DNA of 64,000 bases, taken from NCBI GenBank assembly GCA_947501445.1, contig CANMVS010000012.1, positions 1 through 64,000 of the forward strand. The letters are read 5' to 3'. This document shows positions 52,885 to 62,670 of the stretch, piece after piece (the first letter of the stretch is position 1; every line of letters starts with the position of its first letter). The notes under the pieces are model-generated. The model was given only the letters and a program-made list of their open reading frames with translations, was not told the DNA's origin and did no database searches. Origin of the DNA: an uncultured Rhizobiaceae group bacterium. GTDB taxonomy: Bacteria > Pseudomonadota > Alphaproteobacteria > Rhizobiales > Rhizobiaceae. A program made the position numbers and the translations under genes.

Positions 52885-55196
52885 CGCGACGGCTCCGACA
52901 GCGGCAATCCGGACTTGCGTTTGAGATCACCGTTCTTGACAGCTGGCACTGACGGAACTGTAGATTTATCCACCAGCCGCAAACGCAGTGCATTCAAAAC
53001 CACAACGATGGATGAGGATGACATGGCTAGCGCCGCGACCAGAGGTGTTGCATAGCCCAGTATGGCTGAAGGTATGGCAATCAGGTTATAGATAATCGCC
53101 AGCGCAAAATTCTGCCGGATCAATTGCCCGGCAAGTTTTGAAATGCGGATCGCGGCCGGCACAGCTGACAGGCTTTCGTGCAGAAAAACAAAATCTGCGG
53201 CATTGCGACCAACGTCTGCGGCCGTGGCTGGCGCTATGGAGGCATGCGCACTTACCAATGCCGGGCCATCATTCAATCCATCGCCAACCATAAGCACCTT
53301 ACGGCCAGCCTCTCGTTCGCGCTCGATGAATTCCGCCTTTTGTTTTGGCAAAACGCCGCTTTTGAACAGTGAAATCCCAAGCACTTGTGCAAGTTTGCTT
53401 ACAACCCGTTCCCGGTCCCCTGAGACAATCGCTACGGGCATGCCTGATGCCTGCAGCCTGGTAACGGTCGCGGCTGTATCAGCCCGCAATTTGTCTTCAA
53501 ATGCAAATGCCGCCAGGAATGCACCATCAACACCAAGCACGGCTTGAGAGCGGTCAGAATTTGTAACGTCATCGTCCGGTACATTTGCCAGCGCCCATTC
53601 AGCCCGACCGAGCCGATAGCACTTTCCATCCCTTTCCGCCTGCAAGCCGGCACCGGCAATTTCCTGGAACGTGTCGAAACCGCTGGTTTGCGGCTGATCG
53701 TGTTGTGAGTACCGTGAAAGAGCCTGCGACAGGGGATGGCGTGAGTTCTTACCCATGGCTGCGGCGATGGCCAGATATTCAGGCTCAATATCGGCACCAT
53801 TGACAAGTTCTGGCTGGCCAAGTGTGAGCGTACCGGTCTTGTCAAACAGCACCATATCGACCTCCGCCAGCCGCTCCATGGCGCCGCCGTCCTTGACCAT
53901 TATGCCGCGCTCAAACATCCGGCCCGCCGCAACGACCTGGACAACCGGCACCGCCAGACCAAGCGCACAGGGGCACGTTATGATGAGAACAGCAATGGCA
54001 ATATAGGTGGCGTGGTACCAATCACCCGAGACATAAAGCCAGCCCAGAAATGACAGAAGCGCGACCAGATGAACAATCGGCGCATAAAGTTCAGCGGCGC
54101 GATCAGCAATGCGCCGGTAGCCGGCTTTTCCATCTTCAGCCCGCTCCATAAGCTGCATCATTTCCGACAGGAAAGATTGATTTGCCGGTGCGAGCGCAAT
54201 GACGGTCATTGGCCCCGTCAGGTTTAATGTTCCCGCCCTGATTACACTACCTTCAGATACAGTCACAGGCGCACTCTCGCCACTGACAAGGGAACAATCC
54301 AGATCGCTGATCCCGTGCAATACGCGCGCATCCACCGGTACCCGGTCTCCCGCAGCAAGGAGAATTTTCATATCCTTTTGTATGTCATCAACGGACAAAA
54401 ACACCCGTGCGCCATCATCTGTAACGGTCATCGCACCACGCGGTGACAGACGCGCAAGACCTTTGACCGCCGAGCGGGCTTTTTCCCGCATCATGTGATC
54501 CAGTGTTCTGCTTATCAGCAGAAAAAACAGCAACATGGTCGAAGCATCAAAATAGGCATGAACCCCCGAATTTATGGTTTCATACAGGCTCATGGCAAAT
54601 GCCAGGGTAACCGCCAGCGTAATGGGAACATCCATATTCAATCGCCGGTGGCGAAGCGCCGAAAAAGCCGAGCGGTAAAATACGCGCCCGGAATAGGCCA
54701 GTGTGGGCGCGGCAATCATCGCTGAGATCCAGTGAAACAGATCCCGGGTCGCGGCCTCTGCACCCGACCAAACGGAGACCGACAACAACATGATATTGGC
54801 CGCAGCGAATCCGGCTACTGCCAGTGATCGCAGCAGGATCGAAAGTGTCTGATCCTCATTCACCTCACTGAAATCAAATACATGTGCTTCATAGCCCATA
54901 GAGTGCAGCGCATGGCCTATCAACGATGGATCGCCTCGTTTCTGCGACCAGACGACCCGAACTCGTTTCGTTGAAAGATTAACCCGGGCATTTTCAACGA
55001 TTTCCAGATTGTTCAATCCGTTTTCAATCGTGCGGATGCAGCCACCGCAATGTATGCCCGGCACGTTGAAGTCCGTTTGCCACAGCCCGTTACCAAGGTC
55101 CTTGCTCGACAGCATCAATTCTTCATTTGGAGGATTGGCGGTGCCGTCTGGATCCAGTTCAAGGGCCCCTTCGGTTCCTGGCGCGCAACAGCTCAT
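52881..55196 (-). CDS. ccoI: Copper-transporting P1B-ATPase CcoI/FixI
   Basis: 771 residues. The N-terminal HMA domain has HCGGC at about residues 49-53 and Cys-rich MSCC at the start. Two plus four plus two membrane segments follow, with the CPC motif (IITCPCALGLAVPV). The phosphorylation motif is DKTGTLTLGQPELVNG and the hinge VLMVGDGLNDGPALVSAHASIA. It exports or delivers Cu(I) for assembly of the cbb3 CuB centre, distinct from CopA-type detoxification by context. It overlaps ccoH by 1 base and ccoS by 4. Confidence 0.92.
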   Translation of the reverse strand: MSCCAPGTEGALELDPDGTANPPNEELMLSSKDLGNGLWQTDFNVPGIHCGGCIRTIENGLNNLEIVENARVNLSTKRVRVVWSQKRGDPSLIGHALHSMGYEAHVFDFSEVNEDQTLSILLRSLAVAGFAAANIMLLSVSVWSGAEAATRDLFHWISAMIAAPTLAYSGRVFYRSAFSALRHRRLNMDVPITLAVTLAFAMSLYETINSGVHAYFDASTMLLFFLLISRTLDHMMREKARSAVKGLARLSPRGAMTVTDDGARVFLSVDDIQKDMKILLAAGDRVPVDARVLHGISDLDCSLVSGESAPVTVSEGSVIRAGTLNLTGPMTVIALAPANQSFLSEMMQLMERAEDGKAGYRRIADRAAELYAPIVHLVALLSFLGWLYVSGDWYHATYIAIAVLIITCPCALGLAVPVVQVVAAGRMFERGIMVKDGGAMERLAEVDMVLFDKTGTLTLGQPELVNGADIEPEYLAIAAAMGKNSRHPLSQALSRYSQHDQPQTSGFDTFQEIAGAGLQAERDGKCYRLGRAEWALANVPDDDVTNSDRSQAVLGVDGAFLAAFAFEDKLRADTAATVTRLQASGMPVAIVSGDRERVVSKLAQVLGISLFKSGVLPKQKAEFIEREREAGRKVLMVGDGLNDGPALVSAHASIAPATAADVGRNAADFVFLHESLSAVPAAIRISKLAGQLIRQNFALAIIYNLIAIPSAILGYATPLVAALAMSSSSIVVVLNALRLRLVDKSTVPSVPAVKNGDLKRKSGLPLSEPSR

Positions 55197-55699
55197 CAGT
55201 CTGCACCCGGCGTTTCAATGAATATGCGTTGCACCTCGCGATAGACGACGTCACCACCACGCGAAGTTACAATCTGTATGAGCCACTGTCCGCTGTTGAG
55301 TTCCGCGGGGGCTGAATAATTGCCCTCGCCCGTTCTCTTCAGTACGAATGTCTGATCGTGGGCTTCATCAGCCGGACGGCTCAATGTGGCAGTCACTGTA
55401 TCTGCAGGCACTGCCATACCGGCGTTATCTGTTAGCTCGTATCGAACGAGCCCACTGTTGACAGAAATTCTGGAGCTCCAGCCCTGACTTTTCATTTCAC
55501 GGGTTTCGGCAACATCCTCGTCAAACTGTTGACTTGCAACATAGGTATTCTTGACAATAAGACCGCTCCAGCTGGAAGTGGCTAAATAGGCCATGGTCAC
55601 ATTGACACTGATGATGGTTCCAAAAAACAGCACCATCACCACCAACATATGCCAACCGGTAAATGTGCCACCCTGAAACAGGCTTCGTATGGCCATCAT
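55196..55699 (-). CDS. ccoH: cbb3 oxidase accessory protein CcoH/FixH
   Basis: 167 residues with an N-terminal membrane segment (FTGWHMLVVMVLFFGTIISVNVTMAYLATSSWSGLIVKNTYVASQQFDED, typical FixH) and a periplasmic Ig-like domain. The ATG at 55699 overlaps the ccoG stop by 1 base; a GTG at 55702 and a second ATG at 55696 are alternatives. It helps stabilise the cbb3 complex with CcoI. Confidence 0.88.
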   Translation of the reverse strand: MMAIRSLFQGGTFTGWHMLVVMVLFFGTIISVNVTMAYLATSSWSGLIVKNTYVASQQFDEDVAETREMKSQGWSSRISVNSGLVRYELTDNAGMAVPADTVTATLSRPADEAHDQTFVLKRTGEGNYSAPAELNSGQWLIQIVTSRGGDVVYREVQRIFIETPGAD

Positions 55700-57267
55700 C
55701 ACTTCTCCGTCGGCGCATCAAATGACGCCGTGTAGGTATCCGTTTCGTTGCTGCCCTTGTCCGCGGCCACCAGCCTGAATGCAGTCTTGCCCGGCAGGAC
55801 TTCCGACAGGGGTTGGCGAATGTAGACTTTGACCGTTCTCAGTCTGTCCGGGTCCACGGGAATGGCAAATGAGCGCCCTTCGGGCTGGTCAATACCGGTT
55901 ATCGACATCGTCGCCCCAGGCAGACCTTCCAGGGAAAGAAAAATCACCCGTGGCTCCGGGATCATATTCAGGAGCTTGACCGTATAGCCGTTGCGAATGG
56001 ACCCGTCGGACAGTCGAACAAATTGCGGGTTACGGTCATGCAGAACATTGACGCCAAGCCGGTCACGGGCGCCCAGCGCAACAAGCAGCCCAATGCCAAC
56101 CAATGCCCATATACTGAAATAGACCAGCGTGCGAAAACGCAGGATAACACGCCAATCAAACTGACGGATTTTCTCGCTGAGTTTCCCGTCAGAACCACGC
56201 ACAAGGTCCGGATTGATATCAGTTGTCCCACCGGCTGTCGCCAATGCCATATTCTCGGAATATTCACTGAGTGTTGCATAGGATATGAGACCGCGTGGTT
56301 TGCCGATCTTGTCCATCACGCTATCGCAGGCATCAATGCAGAGCGCACAGGTGATACATTCAAGCTGCTGGCCGTCACGGATATCGATGCCCATGGGACA
56401 CACGACGACACAGGCATTGCAATCGACACAATCACCGACAACCTTACCTTGAGCCTTCACCTTTTTTGCGTGACGGGAACGTGGTTCCCCCCGCCAGTCA
56501 TTATAGGTGACCGCGAGGGAGCTCTCATCAAGCATTGCAGCCTGAATGCGGGGCCACGGGCACATATAGGTGCAGACCTGTTCGCGCAGCAGACCGCCGA
56601 AAACATAGGTCGTGGCGGTCAAAACGGCGACGGTCAAATAGGCGACGGTGGCCGCCTTTCCCGTCATTGCGTCGACCAGCAAGGTCGGCGCATCGGCAAA
56701 ATAGAATATCCAGGCACCGCCAGTGGCAATGGCAATGAACAGCCAAATGGTGTGTTTGGACACACGTTTGATCAATTTGCCGGATGACCAGGGAGCCGCG
56801 TCCAGCTTCATACGCTGGTTTCGTTCGCCCTCAATTGCCCGCTCAACCACCAAAAACAGGTCAACCCAGACAGTTTGCGGACAGGTGTAACCGCACCATG
56901 CCCGGCCGACGACGGATGTGACCAGAAACAGGCCGAAACCGGCCATCACAAGTAATCCAGCCACATAGATAAACTCCTGCGGCCATATTTCAATGAAGAA
57001 GAAATAGAAACGCCGGTTGGCCAGATCAACCAATACAGCCTGATCAGGTGCATAGGGGCCGCGATCCCAGCGAATCCATGGCGTCAGATAATAGATACCA
57101 AGCGTCAAGGCCATGATGATCCATTTAAATTTTCTGAATTGGCCGCTTGCCCGTTTTGGAAAAATTTTCTTGCGCGCTTCATAAAGCGGCTTGCGTGCCC
57201 ATGCGGCATTGACCGCCTGCGCGTCAAATTGTTCAACATCTGAAATCTGTGAACTTGTGTCTGTCAT
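55699..57267 (-). CDS. ccoG: cbb3 oxidase accessory ferredoxin-like protein CcoG/FixG
   Basis: 522 residues. Several N-terminal membrane segments include the TVWVDLFLVVERAIEGERNQRMKLD region. Two 4Fe-4S ferredoxin motifs occur at about residues 270-310: C-V-D-C-N-A-C-V-V-V-C-P and C-I-T-C-A-L-C-I-D-A-C. A periplasmic C-terminal domain follows. It reduces Cu(II) for cbb3 assembly in characterised homologues. The ATG at 57267 is preferred to a TTG at 57288. A hairpin separates it from ccoP, so ccoGHIS may have its own promoter; no FNR box is visible in the 267-base gap. Confidence 0.9.
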   Translation of the reverse strand: MTDTSSQISDVEQFDAQAVNAAWARKPLYEARKKIFPKRASGQFRKFKWIIMALTLGIYYLTPWIRWDRGPYAPDQAVLVDLANRRFYFFFIEIWPQEFIYVAGLLVMAGFGLFLVTSVVGRAWCGYTCPQTVWVDLFLVVERAIEGERNQRMKLDAAPWSSGKLIKRVSKHTIWLFIAIATGGAWIFYFADAPTLLVDAMTGKAATVAYLTVAVLTATTYVFGGLLREQVCTYMCPWPRIQAAMLDESSLAVTYNDWRGEPRSRHAKKVKAQGKVVGDCVDCNACVVVCPMGIDIRDGQQLECITCALCIDACDSVMDKIGKPRGLISYATLSEYSENMALATAGGTTDINPDLVRGSDGKLSEKIRQFDWRVILRFRTLVYFSIWALVGIGLLVALGARDRLGVNVLHDRNPQFVRLSDGSIRNGYTVKLLNMIPEPRVIFLSLEGLPGATMSITGIDQPEGRSFAIPVDPDRLRTVKVYIRQPLSEVLPGKTAFRLVAADKGSNETDTYTASFDAPTEK

Positions 57268-57470
57268 TGCCTGTTTCTTTTGATGCAATACAGTGCGCTA
57301 CCGCCCTGCCAATAAGATCTTTGATGATTTCCCTGATTCAGCAAAGGTCGAGATACAATCAGTCTTGTCGGCTCAATGCCTCCAATCCGCTGTGCAGGTT
57401 ACGGCTTTCTGATCAAAAATTGACCCGCGCGATATGCGACCGAACGAAGCATTGCAGTCATCTTGTGATG

Positions 57471-57496
57471 ACAAACCCCAGCATAGTGGGGTTTGT
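57471..57496 (-). terminator. Hairpin between ccoP and ccoG
   Basis: ACAAACCCCA-gcatag-TGGGGTTTGT is a perfect 10-bp stem 39 bases beyond the ccoP stop, with T-rich arm but no long T-run after it. It probably terminates or attenuates ccoNOQP transcription. Confidence 0.65.
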
Positions 57497-57534
57497 CCGG
57501 TTTTGGCAAATTGCCGCAGTCAGGCCCAAGGGCC

Positions 57535-58398
57535 CTATTGCCCACCTCCAAGAGCGTGAACGAAGACTGCAAGCTGCTTGATTGCGGGCTCACCAAGTCG
57601 GTCGACCCATCCGGGCATTACACCATGTTTCGGGTTTGCAATCTGACTGGCAATTTCGGCTTCGCTATTGCCGTAAAACCAGATGGCATCGGCAAGATTT
57701 GGCGCCCCAAATTCCACATCACCCATTGCATCATCGCCATGACACGATGCGCAGTTTTCAGCGTAAATTTCAGAGCCCGCCGCAATCAGCCCCGCATCAC
57801 GAGGCGGGTTGGTCAGACTATAGACATAGGCCGACACTTCGCGAATCTGGCCCGGCTCCAGAATATCAGCAAAAGCCGGCATTTCAGAATATCGGGCATC
57901 ATCATCGCCTTCAAAGCGAACACCATGAGCAATGGATTGATAAATGGCATCAATGTCGCCACCCCAAAGCCAGCTGTCATCATTAAGGTTCGGATAGCCG
58001 GGAGCACCCTGCGCACCGGAACCATGACACTGGACACAATTGACCTTGAAGGCCGCAGAGCCACCAGCCACTGCGAATTGCAGAAGATCAGGGTGATTGG
58101 CAATCTCACCAACCGGCATCTGTGCAATCCGGGTGACATATTGGGCCTGGGACTCCTGCGCAGCACTCAATTCCTTGGCAACCTCTGCGCGGCTTGAATA
58201 ACCAAGCACACCTGTTGTTGCCGTATTGATCAGTGGCCATGCCGGATAGGCAATCATATAGCCAACGGCCCAGATGATCGTCAGGTAGAAGGTGATGACC
58301 CACCAGCGCGGCATCGGGTTATTGAGTTCCCGAATGCCATCCCACTCGTGCCCGGTTGTTTCCACACCGCTGATTTCGTCGATATGTTTTTCACTCAT
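57535..58398 (-). CDS. ccoP: cbb3 oxidase di-heme cytochrome c subunit CcoP
   Basis: 287 residues. The N-terminal membrane anchor has the typical HEWDGIRELNNPMPRWWVITFYLTIIWAVGYMIAYPAWP sequence. Two cytochrome c domains follow, with CVQCH (about residue 130) and CASCH (about residue 215), each with a distal Met region (SEMPAFADIL; HGVMPGWVDRLG). It carries electrons from soluble c-type cytochromes to CcoO and CcoN. GAGG precedes the start. It follows ccoQ by 3 bases. Confidence 0.93.
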   Translation of the reverse strand: MSEKHIDEISGVETTGHEWDGIRELNNPMPRWWVITFYLTIIWAVGYMIAYPAWPLINTATTGVLGYSSRAEVAKELSAAQESQAQYVTRIAQMPVGEIANHPDLLQFAVAGGSAAFKVNCVQCHGSGAQGAPGYPNLNDDSWLWGGDIDAIYQSIAHGVRFEGDDDARYSEMPAFADILEPGQIREVSAYVYSLTNPPRDAGLIAAGSEIYAENCASCHGDDAMGDVEFGAPNLADAIWFYGNSEAEIASQIANPKHGVMPGWVDRLGEPAIKQLAVFVHALGGGQ

Positions 58399-58401
58399 CT
58401 G

Positions 58402-58551
58402 TCAATCCTCATCCAGCGGGATACGGGCAATCTTGTCAGCCTCTTTCTTGCTTCCAGGGCGAAAGGTGTAGGCAACGACGCCCACAAAAACGATCACCAT
58501 GAACAGCAATCCCCAGCTGTCGGCAAAGGTACGCATTGTCTGATAGTCCAT
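58402..58551 (-). CDS. ccoQ: cbb3 oxidase small subunit CcoQ
   Basis: 49 residues: one membrane segment (FADSWGLLFMVIVFVGVVAYTFRPGSKKEAD) followed by the conserved RPG-S-K/R-K-x-A basic patch typical of CcoQ. The longest open frame is 79 codons, but its first 30 codons lie within ccoO. ATG 58551 is chosen because it starts MDYQTMRTFADSWG, the usual CcoQ N-terminus. It stabilises the complex under oxygen. Confidence 0.9.
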   Translation of the reverse strand: MDYQTMRTFADSWGLLFMVIVFVGVVAYTFRPGSKKEADKIARIPLDED

Positions 58552-58561
58552 CACACACCTC

Positions 58562-59293
58562 CTAACGATAACCGGACGTCGGGTCATAACTGGAAAAATC
58601 CACCAGTGTTCCCAACATCTGCAGATAGGCAACCAGCGCATCCATCTCGGTCAGGGCGACCGGATTGCCGTCGAAATCCCCCAGAACAACTTTTGGATAT
58701 CGCTCTTCGAGTTCCGATGTGTCGGCATCCGGGTCTGCCTGTGCCAGAAGGTCAGCCAGCGCATTGTCGATCATTGCAGCATCATAGGGCACGCCAACAG
58801 CAGCGTTGGCCTTGAGATGATCAGCGATATTTTCGACCGGCAACAGTGATTTACTCAAAAAAGCATAGCTTGGCATGATCGATTCCGGCACCACAGAGCG
58901 CGGCTCTATCAGATGCTGAACATGCCATTCATTCGAGTAGCGCGCGCCGACGCGGGCAAGGTCCGGACCGGTTCTTTTCGACCCCCACTGAAACGGATGG
59001 TCGTACATGGATTCAGCCGCCAGAGAATAGGGCCCATAGCGTTCCACCTCATCGCGAAATGGCCGGATCATCTGGCTATGGCAGGCATAACATCCCTCCC
59101 GAATGTAGATATCCCGCCCCGCCAGTTCGAGCGGCGTATAGGGCCGCATGCCCTCGACTTTCTCAATGGTGTTCTCCAGATAGAACAAGGGTGCAATCTC
59201 AACGATCCCACCAATGCTGACCACCACAAGAGAGCCAACCAGCAGCAACGATGCGTTTTTTTCCAGGAGTTGATGTTTATCCAGAATAGACAT
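58562..59293 (-). CDS. ccoO: cbb3 oxidase mono-heme cytochrome c subunit CcoO
   Basis: 243 residues. The N-terminal anchor ([21 protein letters not shown]) is followed by the CcoO segment [38 protein letters not shown], with heme motif CYACH at about residue 72 and a distal Met in IMPSYAFLS. It passes electrons from CcoP to CcoN. AGGAGG precedes the start. It follows ccoN by 11 bases. Confidence 0.94.
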   Translation of the reverse strand: MSILDKHQLLEKNASLLLVGSLVVVSIGGIVEIAPLFYLENTIEKVEGMRPYTPLELAGRDIYIREGCYACHSQMIRPFRDEVERYGPYSLAAESMYDHPFQWGSKRTGPDLARVGARYSNEWHVQHLIEPRSVVPESIMPSYAFLSKSLLPVENIADHLKANAAVGVPYDAAMIDNALADLLAQADPDADTSELEERYPKVVLGDFDGNPVALTEMDALVAYLQMLGTLVDFSSYDPTSGYR

Positions 59294-59304
59294 GGTTTCG
59301 CCTC

Positions 59305-60927
59305 CTATTGTGCTGCTTGCATAGCTGGCACGCTGCCAGGTATGGGCGTTTCTTTACGCACGTGACCACGGATGGTCATGAAAATATTATAGGCCATGAC
59401 CAGACCGCCACTGAGATACATGATGCCTCCAACGGTACGAAGGATGTAGTAGGGTTTCATGGCCGCGACCGTTTCCGCGAAGGAATAGACCAGAAAGCCC
59501 TGATCATCGTATTCGCGCCACATCAGGCCCTGCTGGATACCCGCCACCCACATCACTGCCGCATAGACAACAATACCCAGCGTTGCGAGCCAGAAATGCC
59601 AGTTGACCAGACGCAGTGAATAGAGCTGCGGACGGAACCATAGTTTCGGCACCAGATAGTAGATTGCACCAAAGGATATCATCCCGACCCAGCCCAGAGC
59701 ACCGGAGTGCACATGGCCGATTGTCCAGTCGGTGTAATGGCTCAGGCTATTGACCGCTTTGATTGACATGACTGGTCCCTCAAATGTCGACATGCCGTAG
59801 AATGCAACCGATATGACCATCATGCGGATAATCGGATCTGTTCTGATTTTATCCCAGGCGCCCGACAGGGTCATGAGACCATTGATCATCCCACCCCAGC
59901 TTGGCATCCAAAGCATGATTGAAAAGACCATGCCCAAAGTCTGCGCCCAATCGGGCAGCGCCGTGTAATGCAAATGGTGTGGTCCTGCCCAGATATAGAG
60001 AAAGATAAGCGACCAGAAATGAATAATTGACAGCCGATAGGAATAGACTGGCCGTCCTGCCTGTTTGGGAATAAAATAATACATCATGCCCAAAAAGCCC
60101 GCTGTCAGAAAAAAGCCAACCGCGTTATGGCCATACCACCATTGGGTCAGGGCATCCTGAACACCGGCAAAGGCCGAATAGCTTTTTGTCCCCAGAAAGG
60201 ATACGGGAACAGCCAGATTGTTGACGATATGCAGCATTGCAATTGTGATGATGAATGCAAGATAGAACCAGTTGGCCACATAAATATGTGGTTCCTTGCG
60301 CTTGACGAGCGTTCCCATGAAAACAACCAGATAAGCCACCCAGACAAGCGTCAACCAAAGGTCGACGTACCATTCAGGTTCCGCATATTCCCGGCTTTGC
60401 GTGATGCCGAGCAAATAACCGGTCGCTGCCATGACAATGAACAGCTGGTAACCCCAAAAGACAAACCATGCGAGATTTCCACCAAAGAGGCTGGCCCGGC
60501 AGGTGCGTTGCACCACGTAAAAGGATGTGGCGATGAGTGCATTGCCACCAAAGGCGAAGACAACGGCTGACGTATGCACAGGTCTCAGCCGGCCAAAATT
60601 GAACCAGGGCTCAATGTTCAGGTCAGGAAATGCAAGTTGCGCAGCAGCGGCAACACCGACCGTGAAACCAATCACACCCCAAAACAACGTGGCAATGGTT
60701 CCATATTTGACGACTTCGTCAAAATAGCCCGATTCGCTCAAATTTCCTGATTGTGCACCTGCAGTGCTGAAGGATGCATTGCGCAGCAACACCGCCACAG
60801 AACACAAAAGCACAAAAAAGAGCACCCACATATGCGCTTCAAACATACTGTCACGCGCAAACGCCGCGCCAAGCAGAGCCAAAAAGGCCCCTATGCCGAC
60901 GGCAATAGTTTCGACACCAAATCTCAT
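59305..60927 (-). CDS. ccoN: cbb3 oxidase catalytic subunit CcoN
   Basis: 540 residues, polytopic heme-copper oxidase: heme His ligands in [15 protein letters not shown] and [32 protein letters not shown] (His-Tyr region), then [18 protein letters not shown] and [18 protein letters not shown], the CuB and heme ligand regions. The longest frame adds 47 unlike codons; ATG 60927 (GGGGAATATC upstream) begins the usual [11 protein letters not shown]. High-affinity oxygen reduction. A perfect FNR box lies 94-107 bases upstream. Confidence 0.95.
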   Translation of the reverse strand: MRFGVETIAVGIGAFLALLGAAFARDSMFEAHMWVLFFVLLCSVAVLLRNASFSTAGAQSGNLSESGYFDEVVKYGTIATLFWGVIGFTVGVAAAAQLAFPDLNIEPWFNFGRLRPVHTSAVVFAFGGNALIATSFYVVQRTCRASLFGGNLAWFVFWGYQLFIVMAATGYLLGITQSREYAEPEWYVDLWLTLVWVAYLVVFMGTLVKRKEPHIYVANWFYLAFIITIAMLHIVNNLAVPVSFLGTKSYSAFAGVQDALTQWWYGHNAVGFFLTAGFLGMMYYFIPKQAGRPVYSYRLSIIHFWSLIFLYIWAGPHHLHYTALPDWAQTLGMVFSIMLWMPSWGGMINGLMTLSGAWDKIRTDPIIRMMVISVAFYGMSTFEGPVMSIKAVNSLSHYTDWTIGHVHSGALGWVGMISFGAIYYLVPKLWFRPQLYSLRLVNWHFWLATLGIVVYAAVMWVAGIQQGLMWREYDDQGFLVYSFAETVAAMKPYYILRTVGGIMYLSGGLVMAYNIFMTIRGHVRKETPIPGSVPAMQAAQ

Positions 60928-61020
60928 AGATATTCCCCAATCAGGCAGCCGCACACGGTCCGAGAAACAACAAGTCTCGCAGACCAGGCGGCAAAATGCC
61001 AGCAAACGTAATCGCATTCC

Positions 61021-61034
61021 TTGATCTCGATCAA
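61021..61034. promoter_or_regulatory. FNR/FixK box between ccoN and the hemerythrin-like gene
   Basis: TTGAT-ctcg-ATCAA matches the FNR consensus at every position. It is 94 bases from ccoN and 92 bases from the divergent gene at 61126, so it can serve one or both. Confidence 0.9.
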
Positions 61035-61125
61035 TGCGATGAAATAACGCTGCGCCAAGATGACCCAAATAAAAGTCAAATTACCAGGTTGCAGAAAAGA
61101 GAAATCAAATGCTCATGGGAACGAA

Positions 61126-61611
61126 ATGAATATTGATACAGCACTCGCTGTTATTGAGGATTCCGCCCGGTATTTTCGTTCACCACACGGAGAGCCACTC
61201 GTCGTTTTGGAGGAAGCCCATCACGCACAACTGACGCTGTGCGAGATGCTTGAGCATATTGCAGATTCCATTCCCGAGCAGATTGATCGCCACGCCTGCC
61301 GCACGCTCGCCGACAATCTCGCCACCCTCATTTCAGACATTCATACATTCGAAGAGGATGTACTTTTCCCCCTCGTAGTGGATCGCTTTGGCGCGACGCG
61401 AAGCATTGATCAGACAATCATGCGGTTGAAATATGAACATTGTGAAGATGCATGCTTTGCCGAGGAATTGACTGAAGCTCTGCGTGAATTGGGAACCAAA
61501 AAAACACTGCGAAACCCGGAGGCGACAGGTTATATGCTGCGTGGTTTTTTTGAAGCCATGCGTCGCCATATCGCTTTTGAACGCGAACATTTGGGGCAAC
61601 TGCTCAGATAA
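61126..61611 (+). CDS. Hemerythrin-domain (HHE) protein
   Basis: 161 residues from ATG 61126 (GGGAACGA upstream; an ATG at 61060 adds unlike residues). It is helical with the diiron-type ligands of a hemerythrin bundle: LEEAHHAQLTLCEMLEHI (HH, about 34-45), DIHTFEEDVLFPLVVDRF (H...E, about 70-80) and RRHIAFEREHLGQLL (H...E..H). It probably binds or senses oxygen or NO, or protects iron centres. It is divergent from ccoN across a perfect FNR box, which suggests induction under low oxygen. Confidence 0.75.
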   Translation: MNIDTALAVIEDSARYFRSPHGEPLVVLEEAHHAQLTLCEMLEHIADSIPEQIDRHACRTLADNLATLISDIHTFEEDVLFPLVVDRFGATRSIDQTIMRLKYEHCEDACFAEELTEALRELGTKKTLRNPEATGYMLRGFFEAMRRHIAFEREHLGQLLR

Positions 61612-61634
61612 AATGTGTTGAGCTTTTCACGCGT

Positions 61635-62363
61635 TTATATGCTCGCCCTGTGCGCAAGCCGCTCAAGATCAGGCACCGTAACATGGCGATTGTTTTCAAT
61701 TGATATGACATCGGCTTTGCGCAATTTGGTCATCTGCCGACTGACTGTTTCAATTGTCAAACCCAGGAAATCCGCAATGTCAGCGCGTGTCAAAGGCAGT
61801 TCAAACGATACATTGGTGGCACTTTCAGATTCCGGATTGATATGTGTGGCGATCAGATAGAGAAAACTGGCCACTTTCTCCGCAGCGGTTTTGCGACCGA
61901 GAGTCACCATCCAGCCCCTCGCCTCATCAAGTTCATTGAGCGTTTGCTGCAACAGCCGACGCTCGAGCTCCGGCGTCTCGCTGATCATCCGGTCAATAAC
62001 GGCGCGCGGGAACGTGCATAGGCGCACTGTCGTTGCCGATTCGGCATTGGTTTCACTTGTTGCCTTGAAGGGACGCCCGAGAAAATCCGGCGCAAACTGC
62101 AGTCCAACAATCTGCTGGCGGCCATCGGCCAGTATTTTTGTCAGTTTAACCACGCCCGACAGAATATTGGCATAGGATGATGTCAGCTCAGCATCCGCGG
62201 CAAGCTCGGTTCCCGGCACAACCTCGCGCCGACTGGCTTTGGAACTCAGCTGCAGCAGCTCAGTACCTGACAAGGCTCCACAGACTCCCCGGTGACGCGC
62301 TTCGCAGGCCTGACACAGCACAGGCATGTCTGAATTATGTACGTCCGCTCGTGGCTCTGACAT
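61635..62363 (-). CDS. fnrL: FnrL-type Crp/Fnr anaerobic regulator
   Basis: 242 residues with an N-terminal cysteine cluster C-Q-A-C-E-A-R-H-R-G-V-C (CxxCx7C, about 16-27) plus a fourth Cys in VRLCTFP. This is the arrangement that binds the O2-labile [4Fe-4S] cluster of FNR/FnrL. A cNMP-like beta-roll follows, then the winged helix RADIADFLGLTIETVSRQMTKLRKADVISIE; ETVSR is the FNR recognition sequence for TTGAT. Of two adjacent ATGs the second (62363) has the better distance to GGAAGG. It likely controls ccoN and hemN, and lies divergent from hemN. Confidence 0.9.
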   Translation of the reverse strand: MSEPRADVHNSDMPVLCQACEARHRGVCGALSGTELLQLSSKASRREVVPGTELAADAELTSSYANILSGVVKLTKILADGRQQIVGLQFAPDFLGRPFKATSETNAESATTVRLCTFPRAVIDRMISETPELERRLLQQTLNELDEARGWMVTLGRKTAAEKVASFLYLIATHINPESESATNVSFELPLTRADIADFLGLTIETVSRQMTKLRKADVISIENNRHVTVPDLERLAHRASI

Positions 62364-62670
62364 CATGACCTTCCGGTTGTCATTCAATATTCGGTACTCC
62401 ACCACCGTAACACTTATAGGAGACAATGCGACCAATTGTCTTGTCTATTCCACTTGCCTAGGCAATTCGCCGCAGGCACCTCATCAGTCGTCCACAGGCA
62501 TGGCCCCCGGCCGCTGTATATCCTGTGAGCCTGGCTCACTTGACCCAGATCAATGCCACTGCCCATCGATGGTTCTAGATCGCAGTCACCATATTTGCAC
62601 GATTACCTAAAGATCAATGCTCATATCATCTGCAAATCTGGTTGTCGTTCCTTGAGCTGGAGCTGTCCTC
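62364..62670. other. fnrL-hemN divergent control region
   Basis: 307 bases without a gene. It carries the FNR box at 62540-62553. No other feature is obvious. Confidence 0.6.
62540..62553. promoter_or_regulatory. FNR box upstream of hemN
   Basis: TTGAC-ccag-ATCAA differs from the consensus at one position. It is 117 bases upstream of hemN and 177 bases from fnrL. Confidence 0.75.

Noticed and set aside
57268-57534. Search for an FNR box before ccoG
   Set aside because: Only half-sites (for example TTTGATCAG-like) without the correct four-base spacing.
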